NCBI GenBank assembly: GCA_905479475.1
Contig: CAJQMT010000023.1
Span: forward strand, 1-57,763
Origin: an uncultured Flavobacteriaceae bacterium
GTDB taxonomy: Bacteria; Bacteroidota; Bacteroidia; Flavobacteriales; Flavobacteriaceae
DNA: 57,763 nt
Direction of reading: 5' to 3'
Part shown: positions 39,901 to 47,486 of the stretch, one piece after another
How the letters are laid out: each line of letters begins with the position of its first letter
Numbering within the stretch: the stretch's first letter is position 1
Notes under the pieces: generated by a model
What the model was told of the DNA's origin: nothing
What the model saw: only the letters and a program-made list of their open reading frames with translations
Database searches by the model: none
Translations under genes and position numbers: made by a program

Positions 39901-40775
39901 TGACCTTTGACGTACAAGATAGTAAAATTTTTCGTGGAGAAGGTATTGTGGAAAACGGAGCTTTTCAAATTGAGTTTGTAGTGCCGAAAGACATTAAAAT
40001 CGCTCATGGAAAAGCAAAAATAAGTTTGTATGCAGAGAACGGGCAATTGGACAAGGGAGGCTTGGATATTGAAACAGTCATTGGAGGAGTAGATGCTTAT
40101 GCTGGAAGCGACACGATAGGCCCTGAGATTGTGATGTATTTGAATGACAATTCTTTTATCGATGGAGGGAATACAAATGAAACTCCCAATCTTATCGTGG
40201 AACTTTCAGATGAGAATGGCATCAACACTTCTACCAGTTCTATCGGTCATAATATTACAGCCGTGCTAGATAGCGACACGAGCAACCCAATCATTTTGAA
40301 TGAGTTTTACGAAGCTACCTTGGGAGATTATACGAGTGGAAATATTTCCTATCGATTGCGAGATTTAGAAATAGGAGCACATAGCTTGACCTTAAAAGTG
40401 TGGGACACTTACAATAATTCCTCAGAAGAAACGTTGAATTTCCGTGTAGTTGATGACACAGACTTGTTGTTAGAAAATGTGTTGAATTATCCCAATCCTT
40501 TTATCAATTACACAGAATTTTGGTTCAAGCATAACAAGCCGAATGAGTCTTTGGATGTCAGCATTCATATATTTACGGTTTCGGGTAAACTAGTCAAAAC
40601 AATCCATCAAGAAATAACAGGCACAGGAAGTGGCTTGTCGCGAGAAATTACTTGGGATGGTCTGGATGATTTTGGACAGAAATTAGGAAAAGGTGTTTAT
40701 GTTTATCACTTGTCTTTGAAAACAGCTGATGGATTGTCTGCTGAGACTTATGAAAAATTAGTATTATTGCAGTAA
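36906..40775 (+). CDS. porU: PorU, type IX secretion sortase (C25 peptidase family)
   Basis: 1289 residues. PorU removes the C-terminal sorting domain of type IX cargo at the outer membrane and attaches the protein to its anchor. N-terminal signal peptide (LESLFLVLFFNLSFVGFSQ), then beta-rich domains. The gingipain-like C25 catalytic domain spans about 545-930, with the catalytic His in FGHGGEDGW (about 793) and Cys in VTCDFTRFDNP (about 827), a spacing like that in RgpB. The C-terminal ~90 residues resemble a FlgD-like Ig/T9SS-type domain (LNYPNPF, VSGKLVKTI, KLGKGVYVYHL). porV follows 25 bases later. Confidence 0.96.
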   Translation: MIHIKTIAKQLESLFLVLFFNLSFVGFSQVGTQKVFELEWDLSSGLKTNTSMVYQIPFVKGNGVNAEGIPECIYTWKAQNLNAIQEFQIKNEVYRTVSASFLGEIPLNDLSSELRPNLTLSKGTSGNYVSLRLQPIIKENGQYKILEQFALDYVLENKKKSKRYARIQTESSVLSSGTWYKIAIDKSGVYRLNKSFLENLGIDTGNLDPRNIRIFGNGGKILPNVNGEFRYSHLQENSLLVVGEADGIFDNSDYVAFFAQGPDDWVVTDENVVSHRKNIYSDYAYYFVSVDSGQGKRIEEETPINATATHQVSTYKAYAFFEEEKVNIFNTGQEWFGDLFAGSSSSKKYEFLLENLDMSKEVLVRVRAMAQSALGSTMTVQINGNNEFDLDFSSISAGAFVKANATIAENSVLLTSEDLTVSIQYNSTSDLSAYARLDYIEVIADKNLAAGGTQFGFRNFLSKEAGNVLEYSISNASSVAQVWDVTNHLNPKKIQNSQAGSTDFVFKGGSGELKEYVVLNETDFYVPTVPETTLVENQNLHGLRDIQYLLITTNDFAGEAQRIADYHMANSGLTAQVVSLDKIYNEFGSGSKDITAIRDFVKYLYDNATNDDKRVKYLCLFGDATYDYKDILIKNRGKNFVPVYMPSRSFSLTYSYVTDDYYGMMDAGEGGMESTDKQDVATGRVLVTTQKQAKEVVDKILNYYNSETAGDWRNEITLIADDVDRVSEFILQEDMEFIADQIKSNKPVFNVKKLYADAFKQEKTTGGDLYPDVNAGLNNSIEKGSLIIDYFGHGGEDGWGQERFLDIPQIKSWQNKDRLPLIITVTCDFTRFDNPDKFTGGEEVLASTQGGAASMISTTREIFISFGRKFNKSLMPNLLGYAGQDYTIAEALMHTKNEAPSPSRQHFFIYALGDPAMKLKIPKTGIKINRVVNLGKTEQAQDLILKDTLKSLSKIRLEGTVINASGETLTDFEGTVSASIFDKLIEKTTLNNDGVGEIMTFDVQDSKIFRGEGIVENGAFQIEFVVPKDIKIAHGKAKISLYAENGQLDKGGLDIETVIGGVDAYAGSDTIGPEIVMYLNDNSFIDGGNTNETPNLIVELSDENGINTSTSSIGHNITAVLDSDTSNPIILNEFYEATLGDYTSGNISYRLRDLEIGAHSLTLKVWDTYNNSSEETLNFRVVDDTDLLLENVLNYPNPFINYTEFWFKHNKPNESLDVSIHIFTVSGKLVKTIHQEITGTGSGLSREITWDGLDDFGQKLGKGVYVYHLSLKTADGLSAETYEKLVLLQ

Positions 40776-40800
40776 CAAAAAAATAAAAGCAAAGCTACAT

Positions 40801-41919
40801 ATGAAAAAATCAAAAATTCAAATAATCACAACCCTGTTGCTATTTGCGGTGACCATTTTTAAAGTACAAGCCCAATCCAATGCAATTTCAACAGTAGCAC
40901 CTTTGCTATTGATAAATTCAGATGCCCGATCGGCAGGTATGGGAGATTTGGGGGTTGCCACAAGTGCTGATGCGAGTTCTATATTTCACAATTCTGCAAA
41001 AATGGCATTCAATACATCGGAATACACCTTTGGATTGAATTACACACCTTGGCTACAAAATTTGGTCGATGGTCTATTTATAGGAGGAGGTTCTGTGATT
41101 CACAGAATTGATGAAAGAAGTTCTTGGGGAGCGAATTTGCGTTATTTTTCCTTAGGAAAAATTGAATTGTTTGATGAGCAAGCGTCGTCACTTGGAGTTG
41201 AAAACCCATCAGAATTATCCATTGCTGGATCCTATGCATTGAAATTGAGTGATCATTACTCCATGGGGGTAACCCTTCGGTACATTCGTTCCGATTTGTC
41301 GATCAACGTTCAAAACACCGATATCCAGGCAATCAATGCTTTGGGGGTGGATATTTCTGGTTTCTATCAATCACGAGAGCGAAATTATGGGAGTTTCAAC
41401 GGTCGATGGAGAGGTGGATTTAACATTTCCAACCTAGGGCCTAAAGTGTCTTATACGAGTGGAGGAGATAAAAACTTTATTCCAACTCGTTTGCGTTTGG
41501 GAGGAGGATTTGATTTTATTTTAGACGATTACAATACCATTGCAGTCACCGTAGAAACGGCAAAATTATTAGTCCCAACTCCCGGTGGTGATGCAGAAGA
41601 TTCGGATTGGGTAGAAGGAATTTTCAACTCCTTTGGGGATGCTCCTGGAGGTTCGAGTGAAGAGTTGGAAGAATTTACCTATTCCATAGGAGCTGAATAT
41701 TTGTACAACAATTCCTTTGCAGTAAGAGCCGGTTATTTTCACGAAAGCGAAACGAAAGGAAACAGACAGCATTTTACGATGGGTGCAGGATTAAAAGCCA
41801 ATGTTTTTAACATCGATTTGTCGTATTTGATCAATGCCTCAGATGTAAACAATCCTTTGGAACAAACCTTGCGTTTTTCTATTTCTTTTGATGTCGGGGA
41901 TATTTATGAAAATTTTTAA
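40801..41919 (+). CDS. porV: PorV, type IX secretion outer-membrane shuttle protein
   Basis: 372 residues with a signal peptide (IITTLLLFAVTIFKVQAQ) and the typical PorV opening (LLINSDARSAGMGDLGVATSAD). The rest is a FadL-like 14-strand beta-barrel with a periplasm-facing N-terminus. PorV collects type IX cargo from the SprA translocon and delivers it to PorU, and the genes are adjacent and co-oriented here. A strong terminator follows. In Flavobacterium a cytidine deaminase gene usually comes next; it is absent here. Confidence 0.96.
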   Translation: MKKSKIQIITTLLLFAVTIFKVQAQSNAISTVAPLLLINSDARSAGMGDLGVATSADASSIFHNSAKMAFNTSEYTFGLNYTPWLQNLVDGLFIGGGSVIHRIDERSSWGANLRYFSLGKIELFDEQASSLGVENPSELSIAGSYALKLSDHYSMGVTLRYIRSDLSINVQNTDIQAINALGVDISGFYQSRERNYGSFNGRWRGGFNISNLGPKVSYTSGGDKNFIPTRLRLGGGFDFILDDYNTIAVTVETAKLLVPTPGGDAEDSDWVEGIFNSFGDAPGGSSEELEEFTYSIGAEYLYNNSFAVRAGYFHESETKGNRQHFTMGAGLKANVFNIDLSYLINASDVNNPLEQTLRFSISFDVGDIYENF

Positions 41920-41940
41920 GGAAAATCAACATAGCTAAAA

Positions 41941-41978
41941 AAAGACCGAGAGAAATATCCTCTCGGTCTTTTTTTTAA
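41941..41978. terminator. Terminator after porV
   Basis: Perfect 12-base stem AAAGACCGAGAG / CTCTCGGTCTTT with a seven-base loop, followed on the plus strand by a long T-tract. The A-run preceding the stem could also let it work on the minus strand. Confidence 0.9.
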
Positions 41979-42096
41979 ATTCTTCTCTCGAAAAGAAAGT
42001 TGGATACATAGCATATCAAATGTGATTGCAAGCGCTGTAAATATCTGCTAACAAATTCGTATTTTTGGGCAACTTTAACATAAACGACACTACCTC

Positions 42097-42516
42097 ATGA
42101 AAGACTCCTTTGAATTTGACCAAGACATACAATCGTATTTGCGAGAGACAGCCAAATGGGCGAAATTACTAGGAATTTTAGGATATATTGGAGTCGGTTT
42201 TTTGGTGTTGTTTTCTTTTTTTGTGAAGGGAATATTTGAAATGCTCCCTGAAACAAATATGCAGCAAATCCCTACGACTACCTTGTCTATTGTTTATTTT
42301 GTTTTGGCAGGAATCTATTTCTTTCCGGTGAATTACCTTTTCCATTTTGGGAAAAACATGCGTCTCTCTTTGGAGTCAAAAGATCAGGAATTATTTCGGG
42401 ATGCTCTTAAAAACTTGAAGTCGCACTATAAATTTATAGGCATGTTCGCATTGGTAATCGTAAGTTTGTACGGCATGCTGTTTTTGTCAGCAGTCGTTGG
42501 ATTTGTATTCTCTTAA
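42097..42516 (+). CDS. Small membrane protein (DUF5362-like)
   Basis: 139 residues. A short polar N-terminus (DIQSYLRETAKWAKLLGILGYIG) leads into hydrophobic segments at about 24-44, 60-82 and 113-137. The pattern recalls the flavobacterial DUF5362 membrane family, of unknown function; I am only moderately sure of the family. It precedes the ketoacyl synthase gene by 10 bases and is likely co-transcribed with it. Confidence 0.75.
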   Translation: MKDSFEFDQDIQSYLRETAKWAKLLGILGYIGVGFLVLFSFFVKGIFEMLPETNMQQIPTTTLSIVYFVLAGIYFFPVNYLFHFGKNMRLSLESKDQELFRDALKNLKSHYKFIGMFALVIVSLYGMLFLSAVVGFVFS

Positions 42517-42526
42517 AAACGGTTTT

Positions 42527-43588
42527 ATGGCAGTATTGATAACAGGAACAGGAAGTTGTGTGCCGACTATTGTAAAAAAGAACAGTGATTTTTTAGCGCA
42601 TCATTTTTTAAACGAAGACGGTCTCGCATTTGGGAGTGATAATGAAATCATCATTGAAAAGTTTCATGCGATTACAGGAATTGAAGAGAGGCGTTATGCC
42701 GAGAATCATCTGAAGGCTTCGGACTTGGCATTTTTGGCATCGCAAGAAGCAATTTCTGCAGCGAATATTGATAAAAACACCCTTGATTATATCATTGTAG
42801 CCCATAATTTTGGAGATGTTTCCAAAGGAACGATTCAAAGTGATATGCTGCCTAGTTTGGCTTCAAGAGTGAAGAATAAATTGGGAATTGTCAATGCAAA
42901 CTGTGTTGCTTACGATTTGATTTTTGGATGTCCGGGTTGGGTTCAAGGAGTCATTCAAGCAGAATCTTTCATAAAATCTGGCCTTGCAAAAAAAGTATTG
43001 GTTGTTGGAACAGAGACACTTTCTAGAGTGCTGGATCATTCGGACAGAGATTCGATGATTTATTCAGATGGAGCAGGAGCTTGTGTGTTGGAAAGCAAAG
43101 AATCCACGACAAAAAACGGAATTTTAAGTCGCGGAGCGCAAACATTTTCAGAAGACGAAATCAATTATTTATTTTTCGGAAAATCGTATCAAAAAGAATC
43201 GGACGGCACTGGGTATATCAAAATGCACGGCAGAAAAATTTATGAATTTGCATTGAACAACGTCCCTCAATCCATGCAGAAAGCTTTGGATGCGAGTGGT
43301 GTTTCGATTCACGAAGTGACCAAAATATGTATCCATCAAGCCAATGAAAAAATGGATGAAGCTATTGTAAAGCGTTTTTTTAGGCTATACAAATTGCCCG
43401 TGCCAAAAGGGGTTCTGCCCATGAGTATTCACAAACTAGGAAACAGTTCTGTGGCAACAGTTCCTACCTTGTTGGATTTTATTCTCAAAGGAAAAATGGA
43501 AGGACATCAATTGGTTGCAGGCGATGTTGTTATTTTGGCATCCGTCGGTGCTGGAATGAATATCAATGCAGTGGTGTATCGCTTTTGA
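42527..43588 (+). CDS. 3-oxoacyl-ACP synthase III (KAS III / FabH-like)
   Basis: 353 residues from the ATG at 42527 (MAVLITGTGSCVPT); the frame extends ten codons up into the previous gene. The thiolase-fold triad is complete: Cys in FGCPGW (about 135), His in ICIHQAN (about 270) and Asn in LGNSSVATVP (about 306). KAS III enzymes condense an acyl-CoA with malonyl-ACP to start fatty-acid chains; related enzymes start other acyl products. It is not among fab genes here and is longer than E. coli FabH (317). This suggests a specialised paralogue rather than the main FabH. Confidence 0.9.
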   Translation: MAVLITGTGSCVPTIVKKNSDFLAHHFLNEDGLAFGSDNEIIIEKFHAITGIEERRYAENHLKASDLAFLASQEAISAANIDKNTLDYIIVAHNFGDVSKGTIQSDMLPSLASRVKNKLGIVNANCVAYDLIFGCPGWVQGVIQAESFIKSGLAKKVLVVGTETLSRVLDHSDRDSMIYSDGAGACVLESKESTTKNGILSRGAQTFSEDEINYLFFGKSYQKESDGTGYIKMHGRKIYEFALNNVPQSMQKALDASGVSIHEVTKICIHQANEKMDEAIVKRFFRLYKLPVPKGVLPMSIHKLGNSSVATVPTLLDFILKGKMEGHQLVAGDVVILASVGAGMNINAVVYRF

Positions 43589-43631
43589 TTTTAGATAGGT
43601 TGCTTTGGGACGAGAGGGTTGCGTTGACTTT

Positions 43632-44168
43632 TTATGGCATAGAAATTTCAGTTTGTTCCGCGTGTTGTAAAAAAAGCGTGCAAACAAGAAAGGACTTGTT
43701 CGTTCTGTAATTTTTCTTTTTTTCAAAGCGACAAGAAAAAACGGTTCCAAAAAGTCGTTTTTCTTCCAAATGTTGTATCAATTTCACCATACTCTGGTAG
43801 CTGCCCTTCACTTCAAAAGAGTAGGTGGTAAACAAGGTGTTTTTAAAGACAGCCGAATGAGGCTGGTGAAAAGAAACAATTTTTAATTGTTGTTTTTTTC
43901 CAAAAGTGTGAATGGTTTCTAATAAATTATTTTGAAGGGAACTCGTTTTGTATACAGGGTAGGTCTTGAGGATTTGTTCGTATTGTTTTTTTTGAAGTAT
44001 CAAACGGTTTAGTTCAAGCAGTGTTTCTTGGTTTTGGAGGTGTTTTTTTTCAAGGAATTTAGCTTCTTTTTTCAAAGCGAGTGTCGGTGAGATTGCAAGT
44101 ATATAGCAGACCCAAAGGGATGAAAGAAAGCTGAGTAGCAAGATTTTGTTTTTTTTTGAGTCGCTCAT
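43632..44168 (-). CDS. GspM/PilO-like inner-membrane protein of the filament operon
   Basis: 178 residues from the ATG at 44168, which overlaps the upstream stop as ATGA. The longer frame from 44273 lies inside the neighbour. One membrane helix (about 10-28), a coiled coil (about 33-62), then a small alpha/beta domain with VSFHQPHSAVF and TTYSFEVKGSYQSMVKLIQHLEE (the ferredoxin-like pattern of PilO/GspM). The last gene of the operon. PilO-type proteins pair with PilN in the periplasm to link the pilus motor to the secretin. The assignment rests on topology and position more than on direct similarity. Confidence 0.72.
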   Translation of the reverse strand: MSDSKKNKILLLSFLSSLWVCYILAISPTLALKKEAKFLEKKHLQNQETLLELNRLILQKKQYEQILKTYPVYKTSSLQNNLLETIHTFGKKQQLKIVSFHQPHSAVFKNTLFTTYSFEVKGSYQSMVKLIQHLEEKRLFGTVFSCRFEKKKNYRTNKSFLVCTLFLQHAEQTEISMP

Positions 44169-45355
44169 AATGCCAAATGAATTGTAAAAGATGTTTTTGT
44201 GTTTTTTCCTGTGCCGTAACCAAGCACAGCACACGATTTTACCCAAGATTTGCTTTCTAGATTTTTGATCCATTCCGTAAAATTTTCGTCTACGGAAGTA
44301 GTTCCAGAAATAATTATTTTGCGAGCATCAAATAAAATCTCTTTGTCTTGCTTTACTTTTTTTAGAATGGGTTGGTAATGGATTTTTGACAACAAGACCG
44401 TGCTCGGAATACTGATTCCAAGTTCATCAAGATACCATGAAACGGTTGAATTGGAATGCGCTGCTATTGTATTGACCAGTCCTTTTTTTTGCTCAATTTC
44501 AATTTTCATTGCAGTACGTTGGTCATCGTGTACTTTATTAAATGGCATGCTTTCTTTGAAAACTTTGATTTCATTTTGGTATTTGAAAAAGAAAAGAGTG
44601 TTTAGGAGCAGTATGGTAAAAAGGACTCCTGTCCCAATACGGGTGCCGTGATAGTATCCTTTTCTGTGTGAAAAATTTTTTAAAAGTTCACGGTTTCTAT
44701 CTAAAAAGTTGTGGAGGTGTTGGTTTTGTTGGGTGTAAAAATTCAAGATGGCTGAGAAACCGAGCAAGTCATAGTTGGAAATTTTCAATCCATTGAGGTT
44801 GTATGTTTTCAGAGTAGTTTTTTGTTCCCATTCTATAGACTTTAGTTGTTTGTTGTTGTCCAAATGAAAAGAAGCATTTGAACTTTGGAAGCTTGTGTTA
44901 TTGAAATATGGGATGCTGTTTCTTAAGGCACTATTTCCTATTGAGAATCCGGTGATTGCACGATTTTTTATTTTGTAGGTTTCTATGATCTTTTCAACAA
45001 TTTCTTTTCTGCAAATACTAACCATACTAAGGGTTTTATGAGTCGTAATTTCGATATAAAAATCTTCGATAAGGAGATTTGGGAAACAAAAATTAGCAGC
45101 TTCTAGACTATTGTCAAATTGTTTTTCAACTATTTTAGACAAGACCTGTTGGTTGTTAATAACCAAGAGTATGGGGTGTTTTTTTGAAATGTTTTCACAA
45201 CATTTTTCTACAGAAGAATGGCTTTTTTTTTGAGCAACAGACAGTGTTTTTTTGGAGGTGTCCAGAGTCAGGCAATGATAGATAACTTTGCCATTGACAA
45301 AAGCGTGTTCAATAGCTGTATAACGGCGGCCGCAAAGAAATCGTTGCAAGTTCAT
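44165..45355 (-). CDS. GspL-like (PilM-PilN type) assembly protein
   Basis: 396 residues: a cytoplasmic N-terminal part of about 235 residues with the feel of a degenerate actin-like PilM/GspL domain (CGRRYTAIEHAFVNGKVIYH at the start), one membrane helix at about 240-258 (GTGVLFTILLLNTLFFF), then a PilN-like periplasmic domain (SWYLDELGISIPSTVLLSKIHY, IIISGTTSVDENFTEWIKNLES). This single-protein layout is that of GspL rather than of separate PilM and PilN. Start and stop overlap both neighbours by 4 bases (ATGA), so translation is coupled. Family assignment is by architecture. Confidence 0.75.
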   Translation of the reverse strand: MNLQRFLCGRRYTAIEHAFVNGKVIYHCLTLDTSKKTLSVAQKKSHSSVEKCCENISKKHPILLVINNQQVLSKIVEKQFDNSLEAANFCFPNLLIEDFYIEITTHKTLSMVSICRKEIVEKIIETYKIKNRAITGFSIGNSALRNSIPYFNNTSFQSSNASFHLDNNKQLKSIEWEQKTTLKTYNLNGLKISNYDLLGFSAILNFYTQQNQHLHNFLDRNRELLKNFSHRKGYYHGTRIGTGVLFTILLLNTLFFFKYQNEIKVFKESMPFNKVHDDQRTAMKIEIEQKKGLVNTIAAHSNSTVSWYLDELGISIPSTVLLSKIHYQPILKKVKQDKEILFDARKIIISGTTSVDENFTEWIKNLESKSWVKSCAVLGYGTGKNTKTSFTIHLAL

Positions 45356-47433
45356 TTGATAATTGTTGGTTTGATTAAGATGGACAATTTCTTTTCTGTA
45401 TTTTCTTTTTTTCGACTGCTAAAAAACCATTTTATAATCGGTATTCTGGCTAAAAAAGGCACGCCAGATCCGGAGTTGTTTGCCGTTTTTTCTTCCAATC
45501 CACCTAAAATAATCACATCTTGATTTTTTACGCGAATGGTAGACGAAAATTCTCTAGAGTTCATGTCAGGCGGTGCATTTGGCTCAATCCGAGTCCCGTT
45601 AAAACTAGATTGAACAACATGAATGCTCATGGTAATGTTTTCATCTCCAGAAACCAAAGGCATGATTTCCAATGCGAGTTCTGCATCAATCGCTTGGTAG
45701 TTGGTGATGGTAGAAGTTTGAGGGATTTGAGATCCAATAAAGTCTCTGTTGGTAACCACGTAGTAGGTAGTTTCTCCGATGGCTAAATGAGCTTTGTGGC
45801 CGTTGAGTGTTGATAATTTTGGCGTCGATTTGACATGAATATCCCCGTTGTTTTCGAGTGCTTTGATATTTGCGTAAAAATTAGGAACTACTTTTCCTAA
45901 ATTTAGGGAGCCAAAGCCATTGAAACCGCCGATAATTTTATTGATGGTTTGTGCTCCCAAATTCAAGTTTGCGGAAGGAAAAATCTTGCCTTCCGTTGTG
46001 GTGGGTTCTGTTCCAATTCCCATATCAATTCCTGTCTCGATACTTGCATTTTTTGCATGTTCTATGAACATGACTTCAATTAGAACAACAGGAACAGGTT
46101 GGTCAATGGATTTGATAAATTCACGGAAACGTTGAATGTTTTGATAGGGGCCGCTCACCACAAAGCTGTTCAATTCGAGATCGGTTTTGATTTCTAGTTC
46201 TTCTAAAATATCCTTGGGTAACATGTTCACCAAGGCTTCGGAGGTACTATTGTAATTTTCAAAAGAACGGTTGTTTTGGGTGTTGAGTCGCTGTCTATTC
46301 GTATGGTTTCCGATGTCGGAATTGTTCAGATTGCTGTAAGAATTAGCTCTAGAATTCAAATTATTTCTTTGAGAGTAATTGTTTGGAGTTCCTTGTCCGC
46401 GCATCATTTCTATAGAGCGATGTTGGAGGGGAATGATCACATTGTTGCGCAAAGACAATTGTTCTTTTTTTCCAAAGAAATAGAAAGTGTCTTCTTTTTT
46501 ATAGGAAAAAGAGGTGTTCTCTAACATTTTATCAAGTAACATTTCAAAGGAAATGCTTTTCGCTTTTACGCTGGTTTGGCCTGCTTCTTTTAAGGAAGCT
46601 GTTGTAAACATGTTGAGGTTCAAGTCGAAGCCAATATTTTTTACAATGGTTTCAATAGCTGTATTCTCAAAGTCAACTTCGAGCGTGTTCGAGAGCGTAT
46701 CTTTAATTTTGTAATAAAAATTGGAGTTTCGTGAATGCATGGGTCTTTGGTTCGACATTGATTGTGTGGCGATGGTTTCGTTTGGTTCAAATAAAAAGAT
46801 ACCATCTCTTGATTGGTGCACCGCCAAATGATTTGCAAAAGCGAGTTTTTCCAGAGCTGTTTTTAAAGGGAGTTCTTTGATATAAGCATTGAGTTTGCGC
46901 TGTCCAAGTCCTGGAGTAAACAGCATGTTTTTACCACTTAGGTTGACAATTTTTTTAAAAACTTTGGCCAATGTGTCTTGCTGTAAGTCCAAGGTCAGCA
47001 GGTCAGACTTTCGGTTGTAAACAGCAAAAATTTCTTTTGGGATATAGGGTTTTATCGGCGGGAGGTATTTTTTTAAAGACAGAATGTTTCCGGTAAAATC
47101 GAGGGTCAAGTCGTTATTTTTGCAGAGGTAGTAAAGCACATCTGCTACAGTGGCCTCCGAAAAATTATTTGAAATCGTAAGTCGATGGAGGTCATTGTCA
47201 ATACTGATGTTGACACGGTGTATGTTTGCCATGGCCTGCACAAAGTTAGCGAGGCTGGTTTCACGGACATTAAAATCTACTTTTTGAGCAAGTCCACGTG
47301 TGTTTTTAGATAGGCTGTCCAGTTGGGTTTTTATTTCTAGCAAGCGGTTTGTTTTTTGCTGTTCTTGCGTGTTTGCGTTCTGTAAAAACAGTAAGGAAAG
47401 GCAGATGGTATGGAAAATAAGTTTCTTGTACAC
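45352..47433 (-). CDS. Secretin (GspD/PilQ-type outer-membrane channel)
   Basis: 693 residues with a signal peptide (LIFHTICLSLLFLQNANTQ). STN and N-domain-like modules follow at about 45-125, 140-220 and 240-335 (VDFNVRETSLANFVQAMANI; LQQDTLAKVFKKIVNLSG; DFENTAIETIVKNIGF). Then comes an Asn/Ser/Arg-rich linker (about 360-405), one more N-domain, and the C-terminal secretin domain with SADANL-type turns, STPKLSTLNGHKAHLAIGE and the closing GVPFLARIPIIKWFF. It should form the ring through which the filament or substrate passes. Gene order and overlaps tie it to the ATPase upstream and the GspL-like gene downstream. Confidence 0.92.
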   Translation of the reverse strand: MYKKLIFHTICLSLLFLQNANTQEQQKTNRLLEIKTQLDSLSKNTRGLAQKVDFNVRETSLANFVQAMANIHRVNISIDNDLHRLTISNNFSEATVADVLYYLCKNNDLTLDFTGNILSLKKYLPPIKPYIPKEIFAVYNRKSDLLTLDLQQDTLAKVFKKIVNLSGKNMLFTPGLGQRKLNAYIKELPLKTALEKLAFANHLAVHQSRDGIFLFEPNETIATQSMSNQRPMHSRNSNFYYKIKDTLSNTLEVDFENTAIETIVKNIGFDLNLNMFTTASLKEAGQTSVKAKSISFEMLLDKMLENTSFSYKKEDTFYFFGKKEQLSLRNNVIIPLQHRSIEMMRGQGTPNNYSQRNNLNSRANSYSNLNNSDIGNHTNRQRLNTQNNRSFENYNSTSEALVNMLPKDILEELEIKTDLELNSFVVSGPYQNIQRFREFIKSIDQPVPVVLIEVMFIEHAKNASIETGIDMGIGTEPTTTEGKIFPSANLNLGAQTINKIIGGFNGFGSLNLGKVVPNFYANIKALENNGDIHVKSTPKLSTLNGHKAHLAIGETTYYVVTNRDFIGSQIPQTSTITNYQAIDAELALEIMPLVSGDENITMSIHVVQSSFNGTRIEPNAPPDMNSREFSSTIRVKNQDVIILGGLEEKTANNSGSGVPFLARIPIIKWFFSSRKKENTEKKLSILIKPTIIK

Positions 47434-47486
47434 GGGATGTTTTTTTTAGAAAGATGTTTTCAATTGTTGTTTGTCGTTTCAAGTTT

